Source: Pegea sp. RAD2-039
Lineage: Eukaryota; Chordata; Thaliacea; Salpida; Salpidae
Assembly (NCBI GenBank): GCA_034620365.1
Contig: JAQGEQ010000267.1
Span: forward strand, 51,704 to 115,703
DNA: 64,000 nt
Reading direction: 5' to 3'
Part shown: positions 32,548-44,202 of the stretch, in pieces
How the letters are laid out: each line of letters opens with the position of its first letter
How positions within the stretch are numbered: the first letter of the stretch is position 1
Translations under genes and position numbers: made by a program
Notes under the pieces: generated by a model
The model's database searches: none
What the model was told of the DNA's origin: nothing
Seen by the model: only the letters and a program-made list of their open reading frames with translations

Positions 32548-32712
32548 TCAGTTGTCGTAACACAAATCTTTTCCAGTAAGGTCTCCTTGCCCAATATATT
32601 CAAGATCTTTAATTGCTTTTGTGACTTCTTCTTTTGTAGTATAAGTGTTAAAATCAAATATAATGTGTACTTCTTTTGAGTATCTAGCTAATCCAATCGA
32701 TAAACTTCCTTA
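32548..32712 (-). CDS. VWA-domain exon fragment, longest open copy
   Basis: In this copy TCG replaces the TAG that ends the others, so the frame extends upstream to GSLSIGLARYSKEVH before reaching TAA at about 32713. The rest is as in 8537-8689. If the TAG in other copies is part of a splice acceptor (TTTATAG), this one has lost it. Confidence 0.55.
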
Positions 32713-32864
32713 TTAGCAAACAAATATTTTGTAAAAATGTTTTAAGTACTCACTTGTTAAAACTTAAAAAAAAATAAATTTAAATAAATACATTTTTAAA
32801 TTAAGATTAAGTTTTCTTAGATTAGTTGTTTAAAAAAAGTTTTGTTGAAAGTGAAATTTCTCTT

Positions 32865-33065
32865 TATTAAAGAGTTTTAAAAATACTTTGGAACTTAAGT
32901 TTTGTGTTTCAAATTTTATTAACTTGATGTTATCAGTCAAAGAGTGTTTACAAGTCATTGTGCTAGAAGCAGAAGAGTCATCAGCATCTTCAACCACTAA
33001 GCAAAAGATTGCTTTGTGAGAGAAGTTAATATCGATTTGTTACATGTCCTTCAAACTTCAGTAAA
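32865..33065 (+). pseudogene. B-type S6 segment
   Basis: LDVISQRVFTS, RRVISIFNH, TAA, then DCFVREVNIDLLHVLQTS and a possible GTAAATATT donor at about 33060. The VREVNIDLLHV half is complete. Confidence 0.45.
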
Positions 33066-33845
33066 TATTGAATTTATTTTAGAAGATAGTGGAGATTTGT
33101 TGATAAGATAAAAATAAAATTACAATTTTCAGTTGTTACAGTTGAGTGATTTCTAATAAGTTTGAATAATTTGATAGAAATGTGATCTTTAATTTTAATA
33201 TTAGATGAAAAATCAAGTTCCTTTATTTGTTTATTAGGTAATAGTTATTTTTAGATATTTAGCCAATAAATAGATTATTTTTTAGAAATTTTTTTAATTT
33301 TAATGAGTTGTTTGAATGACAATTTCTAGTTTTGGAAATAAACTAAATATTGAATTGATATTTGGAAATTGCAGAGAATTGCTGATAACAAAAATAAAAT
33401 GAACTTTTCAGTTGTTATGTTTGAATATTTTTTGAAAAGTTGAAATGAAATTTTCAATTTTATAGAAATAATAAACATTTCATAAATGAATCAAAGTTTT
33501 TTACTTTTGATTTTACTTTTTGCAAATAATTTCGAATCAATTTCAAAATCTTACAAATAGTCTGTTTTCTAAAATAAGAATAAATCTAATTTGATAGAAC
33601 TAGCGCTTTATTTTCTTAAACAGATATTTAAACATAATTTTTAATTATATAAATTTAATTTTGAAAATGTTTTAAAGTTATCTTTTAATTATATTTTTAT
33701 CAACAAATATTCCTAATTTATAAAAACTTATTTAAATATAAAATGTTGAACAAACTTTTTTATGACAATTTTTTAAACAATATTTTAGAAGCCGTTAAAA
33801 TTTCAGATGCAAATATTTGTTGAGATTTGTTTTAGGAGTCCTTAT

Positions 33846-34271
33846 CACTTTTGATTATCAGATGCAGTTGATAGAAGAACAAGGTTTAGTCTTCATTATT
33901 ATCAAACTGAATTGACAAGCAGAAAAGATGCATGGTTATTAACTGGTTGGGGCAAAAATAAAATATAGCAAAAGTAAAATCTTGGATTCATAAATTAGAA
34001 TTTTAATGTTTGTTGATTTTTACTTTTTACTATAATCAAAGCTTACACCAGTGTAAAATACAAGTATTCATATGAAGTACCCATCCGTCTACAACTTTAA
34101 TTTGAATATATTCATTTGTAGAAACAGTAGAATTTACAAATAGAAATCAAACCGTAAATAACGGTTCTCCAAAATATAATAACTTCAAGTAAATAGAGTA
34201 TTACGTTTCCGGTTGTCATGGGAATATTTGCTGACTTTATAATTTCAAAGAAATTTAGTGTTTGTGGCTCA
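33846..34271 (+). pseudogene. Subfamily C copy, S3-S4-S5
   Basis: S3 33846-33874, hairpin 34150-34166, S5 34254-34271 (ISKKFSVCGS). The putative intron donor here is GGTTATTAAC rather than GGGTATTAAC. Confidence 0.5.
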
Positions 34272-35591
34272 AATTCAGATAAAAATCATCTAACTTAGAG
34301 AACTTTGGTTAGTAAATAAAAAATTATCAAATCGATATAAACTTTTCTTGAAAAGATATGAAAAAATTATGAATAAATTTAAATGGTAATATGAAGTTTG
34401 AGATTCAATAATTTTATAATAATTTTTAAGAAAAGAGAAATATTTTAATTTCAAAAATTTCTATTCCTAAAGATTTTGAGAAATGGATATGAATTAGATA
34501 AACAAATTCTGAAAAGATAATTTATGTGATGCTCATACTTTAAATCTTTATAAATTTTTTAGCTTTTAGATTTTCAGGTCATTCAGAAAAATAATCAAAT
34601 ATAAAAAAGTTTGCAAAAAAAGAATACATTTTATGAAAACAGAAATTTCTGAAATTTATTTTCAACTTTTTCAGCAGTTTTTTAACTATTTCCAAAAATT
34701 TGTTTTCTATAAAAACTTATTTTTGTAATTTCATAATAAAACAAAATTTCTATTTTTGCAAAATTATATTTTCAAAAATTCTTTGGAAATAATTTCAGAT
34801 TTAAATATTTACTAAACAAAAATAATTTTAATTTTAATCTACTTTTTCAATTAACAACAATTCGATAGAAAAAAGTAGAAGCTTTAAATATTTAGTGAAA
34901 AAAATCAGAATTTCAAATATTTTATCTTTAATATTTAATATTTTAGATATTCTGTAAATTAAAAAATACTTTTAAAAATAAACTGAAAGAAAAATTAAAT
35001 ATTAATGATATTAAAATGTTTGTGATGTAAAAACAACAGATATTTATCTGTAGTGATGTTCAATGTATTTTTAAACATGTTTGTTTTAAACACAAAATAT
35101 TTCTGCTGATATATAAATAAAAAAATTGTTTATTATTTTTATCATATAAATTTACATGAAGTATTTAAGAAAATCTTTTTCAAAAAAAGATAATAAATTT
35201 GTTCAAGAATTAAAAAAATATTCAAAAATTATATTTGACCAAAACAAAAACAAAATTTTAAAAAGTTCGTATTTAACGAAATTATTGAGTTTTCGGCAAT
35301 CTATTCAACTTATTTAAATAAAATTTTTAATTTTAGTTTAATTTTTGAAAAGATTCTTTGATAGGACTTTTAGCTTTCAGTGTTTAAATTTTCTAGAAGC
35401 TTATTTTAAAATAATTATAAAAGTAAAACTAAATAAATTTCAATTAAATGTAGAAAAATTTAAAAAATCACTTCAAATTTTAAAAATTAATTTTTTAAAC
35501 AAAATAATTAAAATAATTTTATAATAAAAAAAATGAATTCAGTTTTTTAACAAAATTTTAGATAAAACTGTTTTCACATTTTTAATAAACT
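34272..35591. repeat. Inter-module spacer, long form
   Basis: Clearest copy of the 222-bp optional segment: it runs from AAATTTTAAAA at 35253 to the same 11-mer at 35475. The short inverted repeat ACAGATA/TATCTGT is at about 35036-35051. Confidence 0.85.
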
Positions 35592-35878
35592 GCGCCACAA
35601 ACACTAAGTTTCATTATTAGTTTAAATAATGCAAAAAGCTAACTAAATCCAGATTCTTAATGTTTCGAAAGATTCATTTGTCCAAATTTGGAAACCGTTT
35701 CTTTTACGGTTGATAATTTATCAATACTTTCTACTTATTTTAAGTAATTTTGTAGAAACTGAAGAAATAGATGGAAGGTATGTAATGCCACTACATTCTA
35801 TCTGCTTGCAGATTGGGTGTGATAATAATAAATACTAGAAACTTCTCGTCTATCAACTGCACCTGATAGTCAAAGGTG
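35592..35878 (-). pseudogene. Subfamily A copy
   Basis: S3 35850-35878, hairpin 35693-35711, S5 35592-35610. Followed in order by a truncated S1 start (about 36400) and then a D copy. Confidence 0.5.
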
Positions 35879-37033
35879 ATAAAATGTTTTGAAGAAATAA
35901 ATTGTAAATTTTTGGAGTTAATATTTTTTAGTTATAAGAACAAAAAAGATTTAATCATTTGTAACAAAAAGGAATTGTCTAAAATTATTCAGTATATAAA
36001 ATTTTTATTTAAAAATGCAGATAATTACTAATAATAAGGTTTAATTAACAGTTTTAGTTGCTACAGTTAAGTAATATTTTAACAATTAAAAAAATTACTA
36101 TAAATTTAATTTTATAAAAAGTATTATAGTTTAAAACTATTTTTTATTTATATTTTTTTGTTATTCTATTTTATATCAATTTTTAAGATCGATTAATTTT
36201 TAGCAAAATTTTGCTTTCAAATCACATCTTTTCAAAAAGCAAAAAAAAAGATTAAAGTGGAATATTAAATAATATTAATATTAAATAATAATAATAATAT
36301 ATTAGAGGGTGGCTGTGCTTTGAGTCAAAGTATTAAAGATAAATATAAACAAAGTTAAATATAGAGAAGCTAGTTGAGCAATATATATTAATGTAGAAGA
36401 CTACTCGTCACCATGTATTCTGAACAGCATCTCATTTCTGTAAAGAAGTTTATTGTTCACTTTATTCAATGGCCAATCTTTCCAACTTTTTTTATTTTTA
36501 ACAACAACACATTGAGTCTTTATGGAGTATTGCCGAGTCTCACTCTACTAACTTTTCAGTAAATCATAAATTTATTGACATCAAAAGTTTTAAAAAATAT
36601 TTTTTGCTAAAATTTAATTAATCTAAGAAAATTATTTGAAATAGAACGTAACAAATTTAGATTTATAGTTAAAAAGATTAAACTTTTTTATGAAATTTTA
36701 TTCTTTAATATTTTCAAACATTTCTAATACTACTCAACTTTAGCAATGACAAATTGTAATTACATTTCATTATCAGCAAATCTTACTAATTTTATGAAAT
36801 TATTTGTTTATATATTAAATTTTTTAATTTTTTCAATTTCATTTTTTCATTATTTTTCAAACAACTTTTTTGTAGAGCTAAAAATAACAGATTCAATTAT
36901 TTGTTGAGTTTTGTTTTAAGAACCTTATAACTTTGATTTTCTGATGGAGTTGATAATAAAGATTTAAAAGTTTTTCTTTTAAACTCGGTTCGCAAGCAAC
37001 AAAAAGTTGATCAAAAAAGTATTCACTCTTTTA

Positions 37034-37300
37034 ACAAATTTTACAAAAAACTATTTTCACATTTGTTGAATACACTGAGCCACAAACACTAAGCTTCATT
37101 GGTTGTTTAAATAGAGCAAAAAGCTGATGTCTGAAGTTTCTCTTTTGGTGTCTGATAAAAGTCATTTTGTAAACCGTCCTGTTTACGGTTGAAAATCTAT
37201 CAATAATTTCTACTAATTTAAGGTCACTTAATTGATAGTCAAAGGTGATAAAGTGTTTTGAATAAAAATTTGTAAAATATTTGGAGTTAACTATTGTTAG
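37034..37300 (-). CDS. Subfamily D, 89-codon open copy through S3-S4-S5
   Basis: The longest motif-bearing open frame in the window. It opens after TAA at 37301-37303 and ends at TAA 37031-37033. In order it carries NSKYFTNFYSKHFITFDYQ, LKLVEIIDRFSTV, a basic stretch with RHQKRNFRHQ, then FKQPMKLSVCGSVYSTNVK. Other D copies have a stop after RKVF-K, and this one does not. The only ATG is halfway, so it would be an internal exon. No known domain is recognised. Length alone could be chance, and the shared peptides are the evidence. The hairpin is AACCGT...ACGGTT (37172-37190). Confidence 0.5.
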
Positions 37301-38599
37301 TTAAAAGAACAAAAAAGTTTTGTTAAAAACACTTTAAACAACTTATTTAAAATCATTATATATACAAATTACTTTTCGAAAATTACGGATAATTATTAAT
37401 AATAATATTTGATTAAAAGTTTTAGTTTCTACATTTAAGCAATCTATTAAAAGTTTGAAAAAAATTAAAACTTATTTTTTCATAAAAATGTTATTAGATT
37501 ATAAATATAAACTTCCAATATTCTATTTAATGTCCTTTTATTAGAAGGATTAATTTTTAGTAAAAAATTATTTTTAAAATCTTTGAGTTAAATTCTTCTG
37601 TGTAAACTAAAAAAGAAATTTTTTCACATCTCTTAAAAAATATAGAAATTTTACTCAAAGGTTTTTCAAAACACACTAAATCACTAAACCTGAAATGTTG
37701 TTTGTTTTGAGTAAAAAGTTGAAAAATCTGTGATTTAAATTGATTTGTCTTCTTTATTGTTGTTTTTCAAGTTTTAACTTTCACAAAGCTCCTGCAACTA
37801 CTAATTGCAATTTTGGTTGAAGAGTTTTTACTTCTTGTGCATGCAGAAGACCTCTTCTATCAATTGATTGAAATTATGCGAATATTAGTGAGAGATAAAG
37901 TAGAATTTATAAATAAACAATAAACTTAAAAGACAGTTTTCATATTAAGTGAGCAAACACTTAAATTGTATATTGATAAAAAATTTTTTTTCTGTTTTTA
38001 CAAAGTGCACATTTGGAGCTATCATAAAAACATAAGTTAAGTTTGTGATCATCATAAGGTGATCATCATATAAAAGAAATATTTCAAACACATATCCATC
38101 TACTTTGTCATTTTACAACAAATTAGTAGAAAAAGTAAAATAATTTGGATATTCAGTTAACAGAAAAACAGGTTTTCAAATATTTCGATGATAGCTGCAA
38201 ATTTGTGATTTGTATAAATAGAAAAGATAACTTTTGTGGTGTTTAGTATAATTTTCAAAAATGTGAAATTATTTCTGCAAATTGTGTTAAGTATGTAAAA
38301 GAGGTTTATGTTTACTAATAATTAATTAGTTTATAAAAAGTATTTAAAAAAATGCTTTTCTATTTATTCTATTTAATTGAATTAAAAAATTACAAAAATA
38401 TTTTTCTTCAATAAAATGAATAGAAATAAATTTTTAGCAAAATAATAGTAAAAAAAAGTGAACATGAAAATCTTAAAAACATAATTTAGAAGTTTCTCAT
38501 TTCTGTAAACTTTAAGGTTTATTCAAACTTGTTAGAAATCACTCAACTGTAACAACTATAAATATTAGTTATCACCAAATCTCCTGCTACAAACATACA

Positions 38600-38840
38600 A
38601 GGTTTACTGAAGTTTAAAGGACTTGTAACAAATTGATGCTAACTTGTCTCACAAAGTGATTGTTTGCTTAGTGATTGAAGATGCTGATGACTCTTCTGCT
38701 TCTAGCACAATCACTTGTAAACATTCTTTGACTGATAACATCAAGTTAATAAAATTTGAAACACAAAAATTAAATTCCAAAGTATTTTTTTATAACTCTT
38801 TAATAAAGAGAAATTTCACTTTCAACAAAACTATTTTTTA
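38600..38840 (-). pseudogene. B-type S6 segment
   Basis: DVISQRMFTSDC, RRVISIFNH, then the TAA position and a changed CFVRQV part (CACTTTGTGAG). The opposite strand has a 65-codon TTG-started frame, regarded as a shadow. Confidence 0.4.
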
Positions 38841-38927
38841 AACAACTAATCTAAGAAAACTTAATCTTATTTAAAAAAGATATTTATTTAAAAAGTTTTA
38901 AAACTTTTTTCACATTTACAGAAACCA

Positions 38928-39320
38928 CTGAGCCACAAACACTAAACTTTTTAAACTTTATAAAACTCAGAAAAATCTCAACAAAAACGAAATTTATTAA
39001 AGCTGCATTTTTGTAGATCGTTTTTATTTGGAAACCGCGTTTTTGCGGTTGAATTTCAGTCTAAAACTCCTACAATTTTTTGACTAACTTTTGTAGATAA
39101 CATCTGATAATTGTTAGTCATTCTTGTTAAATTTAAAATAATAGTTAACTACTTGACTCTGATTAAGCTTATTGTTAGTTTTTTAAAAGGTAAATAAGAC
39201 TTAAAACAGAAACTTGTCATTACATAATTCGTGATCTTCATTAGTCGATAAAGGCTTAAAAGGATAATAATTAATCAAAACAAATCGGCGCTTCAATTGT
39301 TGAGCGAGTAGTTTGAAATC
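38928..39320 (-). pseudogene. Subfamily B copy, S2-S4-S5
   Basis: S5 38928-38947, hairpin 39033-39050, S2 NEDHELCNDKF, ending at the inverted S2/S3 fusion. Lies in tandem with the D copy at 37034, same strand. Confidence 0.5.
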
Positions 39321-39749
39321 TCTAAAATAATCAAAGCAAATCTGCAAACACAAAAAAGTATAAACTTCCTTTCATCCTTATTAGGTTTTATAAAAACATT
39401 TCTTTTTCAACTATTATTTCTTAGTTCTTAATTTCGTGTATTTTTAAAACCAAATTACATTTTTAGTCAAAGATTTTCATCAAATTAAATAGAAATAAGA
39501 TTATTACTAATCATTTAAATTTAAGGTTTTAAATTTAGTATACTATGACTGAAGAAAATACGAAACTATGTAAGAAGTAGTAGCAATAAAATCTCCTTCA
39601 AGCCAAGAAATAAAAAAAGATAACTTCTTAATCTTAATGTAAGAGAAATTTTTACTTATTTTGCAAAATAATAACTGCTAAGACTTGAAACCATTTAAGC
39701 TTCGTCTAAACATTTCCTTCAAGTATACTGGGCATGGCCACGAAACACA

Positions 39750-39945
39750 AAGATATTTTTAAATCAATCTGGTATTGACTTGGTGTTATTGGTGGAAGTG
39801 TAAAGGTGGTGTAAGGATATCAAGATGTCAAGATCCTCAGTAGTTTTAACCACTTAGTAAACGATTGCTTTGTGAAAGAAGTCAATATTGATTTGTTACA
39901 TGTTTTTCAAACTTCAATAAATATTTTTGCCATTTGTTTTGCCAA
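39750..39945 (+). CDS. E-type S6, open across the recurrent stop
   Basis: After a TAA the frame reads GYQDVKILSSFNHLVNDCF, VKEVNIDLLHVFQTS, then INIFAICFAKKK before stopping. At the position where every B-type copy has TAA this one has TTA (Leu), so it shows the ancestral peptide FNHLVNDCF. The inverted partner at 58640-58850 also has TTA. Confidence 0.45.
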
Positions 39946-39982
39946 AAAAAAATTATAATTAATTTTATCAAAAAAAATATTC

Positions 39983-40203
39983 ATGCAAATTATAAATTCC
40001 ATATTTATTTCTATCAATTGGAAAATGTCATTTTTAAATTCTTTTTTTAAACTAAATAATAATAAGGAAAAACCTCTTTTTCATACTTAACACATTTTGC
40101 AGAAAAAATTTCACATTTTTTTAAAATTATTCTGAACACAACAAAAGTTATTTTTTTCTGTTTATACAAAACCCAAATTTGGAGCTATCATAAAAACATA
40201 AGT
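39983..40203 (+). pseudogene. E-type NSIFISINWK exon with a frameshift
   Basis: Starts MQIINSIFISINWKMSF. One base is missing near 40066-40072 relative to 13958-14152. In the shifted frame TSFSYLTHFAEKISHF and KIILNTTKVIFFC continue to QIWSYHKN. It follows S6 and precedes the E-type S3 at 40500. Confidence 0.4.
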
Positions 40204-40489
40204 TAAGTTTGTGATCATCATAATTTGAAAACTTGTTTTTCTGTTTACTGAATATCTAAATCTTTTACTTTTTTTCTACAAATTTGTTGTAAATTGAAAA
40301 GTAGATGGAAATGTGTTTTTAGGATTTCTTTTATAGTTGCACATTTGATTTGATTATTGTTAACATCTTTTGAAATCTTACTTTTAACTTCCTAATAATA
40401 ATCTAATTATTAAGTTTTTGTAAACAGGGTTTTAATTATAATAGAAAGTAAACAAGAACTCCCAACTATTAATTTTTACATTCTAAGAT

Positions 40490-40620
40490 TCACTTTGTTT
40501 TGGTTTAAAAAACTTTTTCACCTTATACTACTTAACACAATGTTTGGTCGAGTGGTTTCTTAACTTCATTATAGTCAAAGCAAATCTACAAGCATAAAGG
40601 AAATATATGTAAAAAGCTTC
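40490..40620 (+). pseudogene. E-type S3 segment
   Basis: FFTLYYLTQCLVEWFLNFII then VKANLQA and TAA. It aligns to FITLDYEDQLLGEWFE...KANLQ at 31540. The inverted partner is at 57950-58050. Confidence 0.4.
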
Positions 40621-40639
40621 TTTCCATTCTCTGTTGTTA

Positions 40640-40915
40640 TTCACATTAATTAGTTACAATAAAGCTAGAATTTATAGATATAAAAAAGCTGTAGAATAAC
40701 AGTTTTCAATTTTTTAATAAAGTTAATATCAAGATATATAGCAATGTTGTCAACTTATTTACTAATTTTTACAATTTAAAGAAGTTTACTTTTTGGGATT
40801 CCACTGAGTTTGAACATAATTTAATTTCAATTTATAATTAAAAAATTTAAATAAATTCCTAAAGATTTTGTTTATATATTAGTTTCTTTTTTGTTATATT
40901 TGTTATAGCTTATAG
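40640..40915. other. A+T-rich sequence, no feature seen
   Basis: Shared only with the inverted partner at 57655-57930. No motif or structure stands out. Confidence 0.4.
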
Positions 40916-40917
40916 AT

Positions 40918-41126
40918 TTATCAGCCTCCAGCCAAGTATTAAGTTTGAGAAGAACAAGAATGTCCTGACATTATCTTTGACAACAACACAAACATACATC
41001 TACTACTATGTCATCAGGTAGTTCTCCAAATTCAAACAACATTCTATTATTAGTATTGAGAAAATCCCTTCTAAGTAAATCTGTACACAAATGTCTTCTA
41101 TAAGAAAAAGTTTCAATTATTTTACT
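40918..41126 (-). pseudogene. Weakly F-box-like segment
   Basis: The minus strand reads YRRHLCTDLLRRDF, then FEFGELPDDIVVDVCL, an in-frame TAA, then DILVLLKLNTWLEA. LPDDIV...DIL.L.KLN.W follows the F-box pattern, but the stop is in all three copies. The plus strand is equally open (LQPSIKFEKNKN...), so even the strand is uncertain. Confidence 0.25.
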
Positions 41127-41369
41127 CCTTCCTTAATAGTTTTGAAATACCCGATTTCTTTAAAAATGATAATCTTTTATTTTTCAAGCTTTTATAAAAC
41201 TAATGATGCAAATTAAAAGTTTCAATTAAACTTTATTATCTATATATCTTACCGATTAAAAAAAACAATTTATGAACAAAATATTCTTATTAATGTCGTT
41301 TTATTCCAAATTTATAACATTTATGACTAACTGATATTACAATTATTAATTTGTTAAATTTTGTTTTCA

Positions 41370-41575
41370 GAAGACTTTATCAGCTTTGACTATCAAGTGC
41401 AGTTGATAAAGAAGAAGTTTTTACTTTTCATTATTATTAAACCCAATTTTTGCAAGTAGATAGAATGCATTGGCATAAAACATCTTGCATCTGTTGTTTA
41501 ACATCTACACAATTCTTCAAAATTAGTAGAATTTATTGATAGATTTTCAACCGTGAATAAAAAGTTAGTCAACAA
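41370..41575 (+). pseudogene. D-type S3 fragment joined to B
   Basis: FISFDYQVQLIKKKF, then IIKPN, and the intron-like gap, then FSTVN. Just after the S4 start at about 41558 the D sequence breaks into B-type AAAAGTTAGTCAACAATTG, giving a D/B chimera. Confidence 0.45.
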
Positions 41576-41762
41576 TTGTAGAAGTTTTAGAATTAAATTC
41601 AACCGCAAAAACGCGGTCTCCAAATTAATCAACTATTAAAAAAATGAAGGGGATCACAATTTTGTTGAGTTTCTTCTGAGTATTATTAAAGTAAAAAAGT
41701 TTAGTGTTTGTGGCTCAGTGTTATCTTTAAATGTGAAAAAAGTTTTAAAACTATATCACTAA
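41576..41762 (+). pseudogene. Subfamily B copy, S4-S5, open S5 frame
   Basis: The frame 41640-41759 is open for 40 codons: NEGDHNFVEFLLSIIKVKKF then SVCGSVLSLNVKKVLKLY. It is the clearest view of the residues before S5 in B. Hairpin at 41601-41618 (last pair lost). The VWA flank without VWA follows at 41765-41850. Confidence 0.45.
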
Positions 41763-42031
41763 AATATATCTAATCGTCGACCTCTTTCAGTTGTGAAAGC
41801 GTTTCTTGTCACGTAATTGTCACGTTTCAATAAATCAGTCAATTAAATCAGTAAATTAAATTTCAGTAAATATTGAACTTATTTTAGAAGACGGTTTTTT
41901 TCTTTATATTACAGTTCTTTAAGATCCTTTTTTAGTCATGTGTGTTAAGCTATTAGAAAAATTTGTGAATTATTTGAATGTATTTTATATTATTGTTAGT
42001 TTAAAAAAGAGATATCTAAGATCTTAAATAG

Positions 42032-42080
42032 AAATTTTTCATTACCAAATCCGTAAGTTTCATTAGCCGATGAAGCCTCA
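42032..42080 (-). pseudogene. Fifth S2 variant
   Basis: EASSANETYGFGNEKF on the minus strand, related to MTSSANEDHGLCNDKF and LTSSAKEAHGLSDEKF. Neighbouring codons are not assignable. Confidence 0.4.
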
Positions 42081-42149
42081 AAAAGACATTAATTAATCAA
42101 ATTATAAGAAATTGTTAATTTAAAGATTCTTTTGTATTTAGTTTGAAAA

Positions 42150-42260
42150 AGGTCTTATCACCTTCAACTAACAAGTGAAACTATTGAGCAAGGCTTATTC
42201 ATTCTCTACTAAAATAAAAGTTTACAAAAAAGCAGAAAATAAGTATTCTTATTCTCTTTC
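42150..42260 (+). pseudogene. Diverged S3 fragment
   Basis: LITFN, stop, QVKLLSK-A, matching LITFDYQVQLIE. Isolated, and joined to unrelated A+T-rich sequence on both sides. Confidence 0.3.
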
Positions 42261-42429
42261 TCATATCAACTGCTTCAGTTTATACAAAATTTTGTCATAA
42301 AAAATGCAATGTTAAGGTAAACTTAAAACTGTAAAAATATGTTTTTTAAGTAAGTATAAAATAATATTAAAATTTATAAAGATATAATATAGAGTTAGCT
42401 TAATCATCGTTTAATTAATCTTTTATACA

Positions 42430-42677
42430 ACTAACAATAAGCTTAATTAGAGTCAAGTAGTTAACTATTTTTAAATTTAACAAGAATGACTAACAATTAT
42501 CAGATGTTATCTACAAAAGTTAGTCAAAAAATTGTAGGAGTTTTAGACTGAAATTTAACCGCAAAAACGCGGTTTCCAAATTATAAAAAAGATGAAAAAA
42601 TTTTTCTATATGAGGTTTTTGTTAATCTTTTTTCACAGTATTAATAATTTAAAAAAGTTTAGTGTTTGTGGATTAGT
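42430..42677 (+). pseudogene. Subfamily B copy, S4-S5
   Basis: Hairpin 42557-42574. S5 is damaged (GTGTTTGTGGATTAG, giving FSVCGL then a change). S2 is absent because the left end joins sequence seen only here. Confidence 0.45.
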
Positions 42678-42789
42678 GTTATTTTTAAATGTGAAAAAGG
42701 TTTTCGAATTTTTTAAATAAATACATTTTTAAATTAAGATTAAGTTTTCTTAGATTAGTTGTTTAAAAAAAGTTTTGTTGAAAGTGAAA

Positions 42790-43000
42790 TTTCTCTTTTT
42801 TAAAGATTTATAAAAAAATACTTTGGAACTTAAGTTTGTGTTTCAAATTTTATAAACTTGATGTTATCAGTCAAAGAGTGTTTACAAGTGGTTGTGCTAG
42901 AAGCAGAAGAATCATCAGCATCTTCAACCACTAAGCAAAAGATTGCTTTGTGAGAGAAGTTAATATCGATTTGTTACATGTCCTTCAAACTTCAGTAAAT
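42790..43000 (+). pseudogene. B-type S6 segment
   Basis: LDVISQRVFTSGC, RRIISIFNH, TAA, DCFVREVNIDLLHVLQTS and a possible GTAAATATT donor. An Asp-to-Gly change lies before the Cys. Confidence 0.4.
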
Positions 43001-43777
43001 ATTGAATTTATTTTAGAAGATAGTGGAGATTTGTTGATAAGATAAAAATAAAATTACAATTTTCAGTTGTTACAGTTGAGTGATTTCTAATAAGTTTGAA
43101 TAATTTGATAGAAATGTGATCTTTAATTTTAATACTAGATGAAAAATCAATTTCCTTTATTTGTTTATTAGGTAATAGTTACTTTTAAATATTTAGCCAA
43201 TAAATAGATTATTTTTTAGAAATTTTTTTAATTTAAATGAGTTGTTTGAATGACAATTTGTAGTTTTGGAAATAAACTAAATATTGAATTGATATTTGGA
43301 AATTGCAGAGAATTGCTGATAACAAAAATAAAATGAACTTTTCAGTTGTTATGCTTGAATATTTTTTGAAAAGTTGAAATGAAATTTTCAATTTTATAGA
43401 AATAATAAACATTTCATTTATGAATCAAAGTTTTTTACTTTTGATTTTACTTTTTGCAAATAATTTCGAATCATTTTCAAAATCTTACAAATAGTCTGTT
43501 TTATAAAATAAGAAAAAATCTATTTTGATTGAGTTATTGCTTTATGCTTGCAAACACACATTTAAACATAATTATTAATTATTTCAATTTAATTTTAAAA
43601 ATATTTAAAATTAGCTTTTAATTACATTTCTTATTACAAATATTCCCAATTTATAAAAACTTATTTAAATATAAAATGTTGAACAAACTTTTTATGACAA
43701 TTTTTTAAACAATATTTTAGAAGCTGTTAAAATATCAGATGCAAATATTTGTTGAGATTTATTTAAGAAGTTCTTAT

Positions 43778-44202
43778 CACTTTTGATTATCAGATGCAGT
43801 TGATAGAAGAGCAAGGTTTAGTCTTCATTATTATCAAACTGAATTGACAAGCAGAAAAGATGCATGGGTATTAACTGGTTGGGGCAAAAATAAAATATAG
43901 CAAAAGTAAAATCTTGGATTCATAAACTAGAATTTTAATGTTTGTTGATTTTACTGTTTACTATAATCAAAGCTTACGCCAGTGTAAAATACAAGTATTC
44001 ATATGAACTACCCATCCGTCTACAACTTTAATTTGAATATATTCAGTTGTAGAAAATGTAGAATTTACAAATAGAAATCAAACCGTAAATAACGGTTCTC
44101 CAAAATATAATAACTTCAAGTAAATAGAGTATTACGTTTCCGGTTGTCATGGGAATATTTGCTGACTTTATAATTTCAAAGAAATTTAGTGTTTGTGGCT
44201 CA
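43778..44202 (+). pseudogene. Subfamily C copy, S3-S4-S5
   Basis: S3 43778-43806, putative donor GGGTATTAAC at about 43866, hairpin 44081-44097, S5 44186-44202 preceded by VVMGIFADFIISKKF. Confidence 0.5.
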
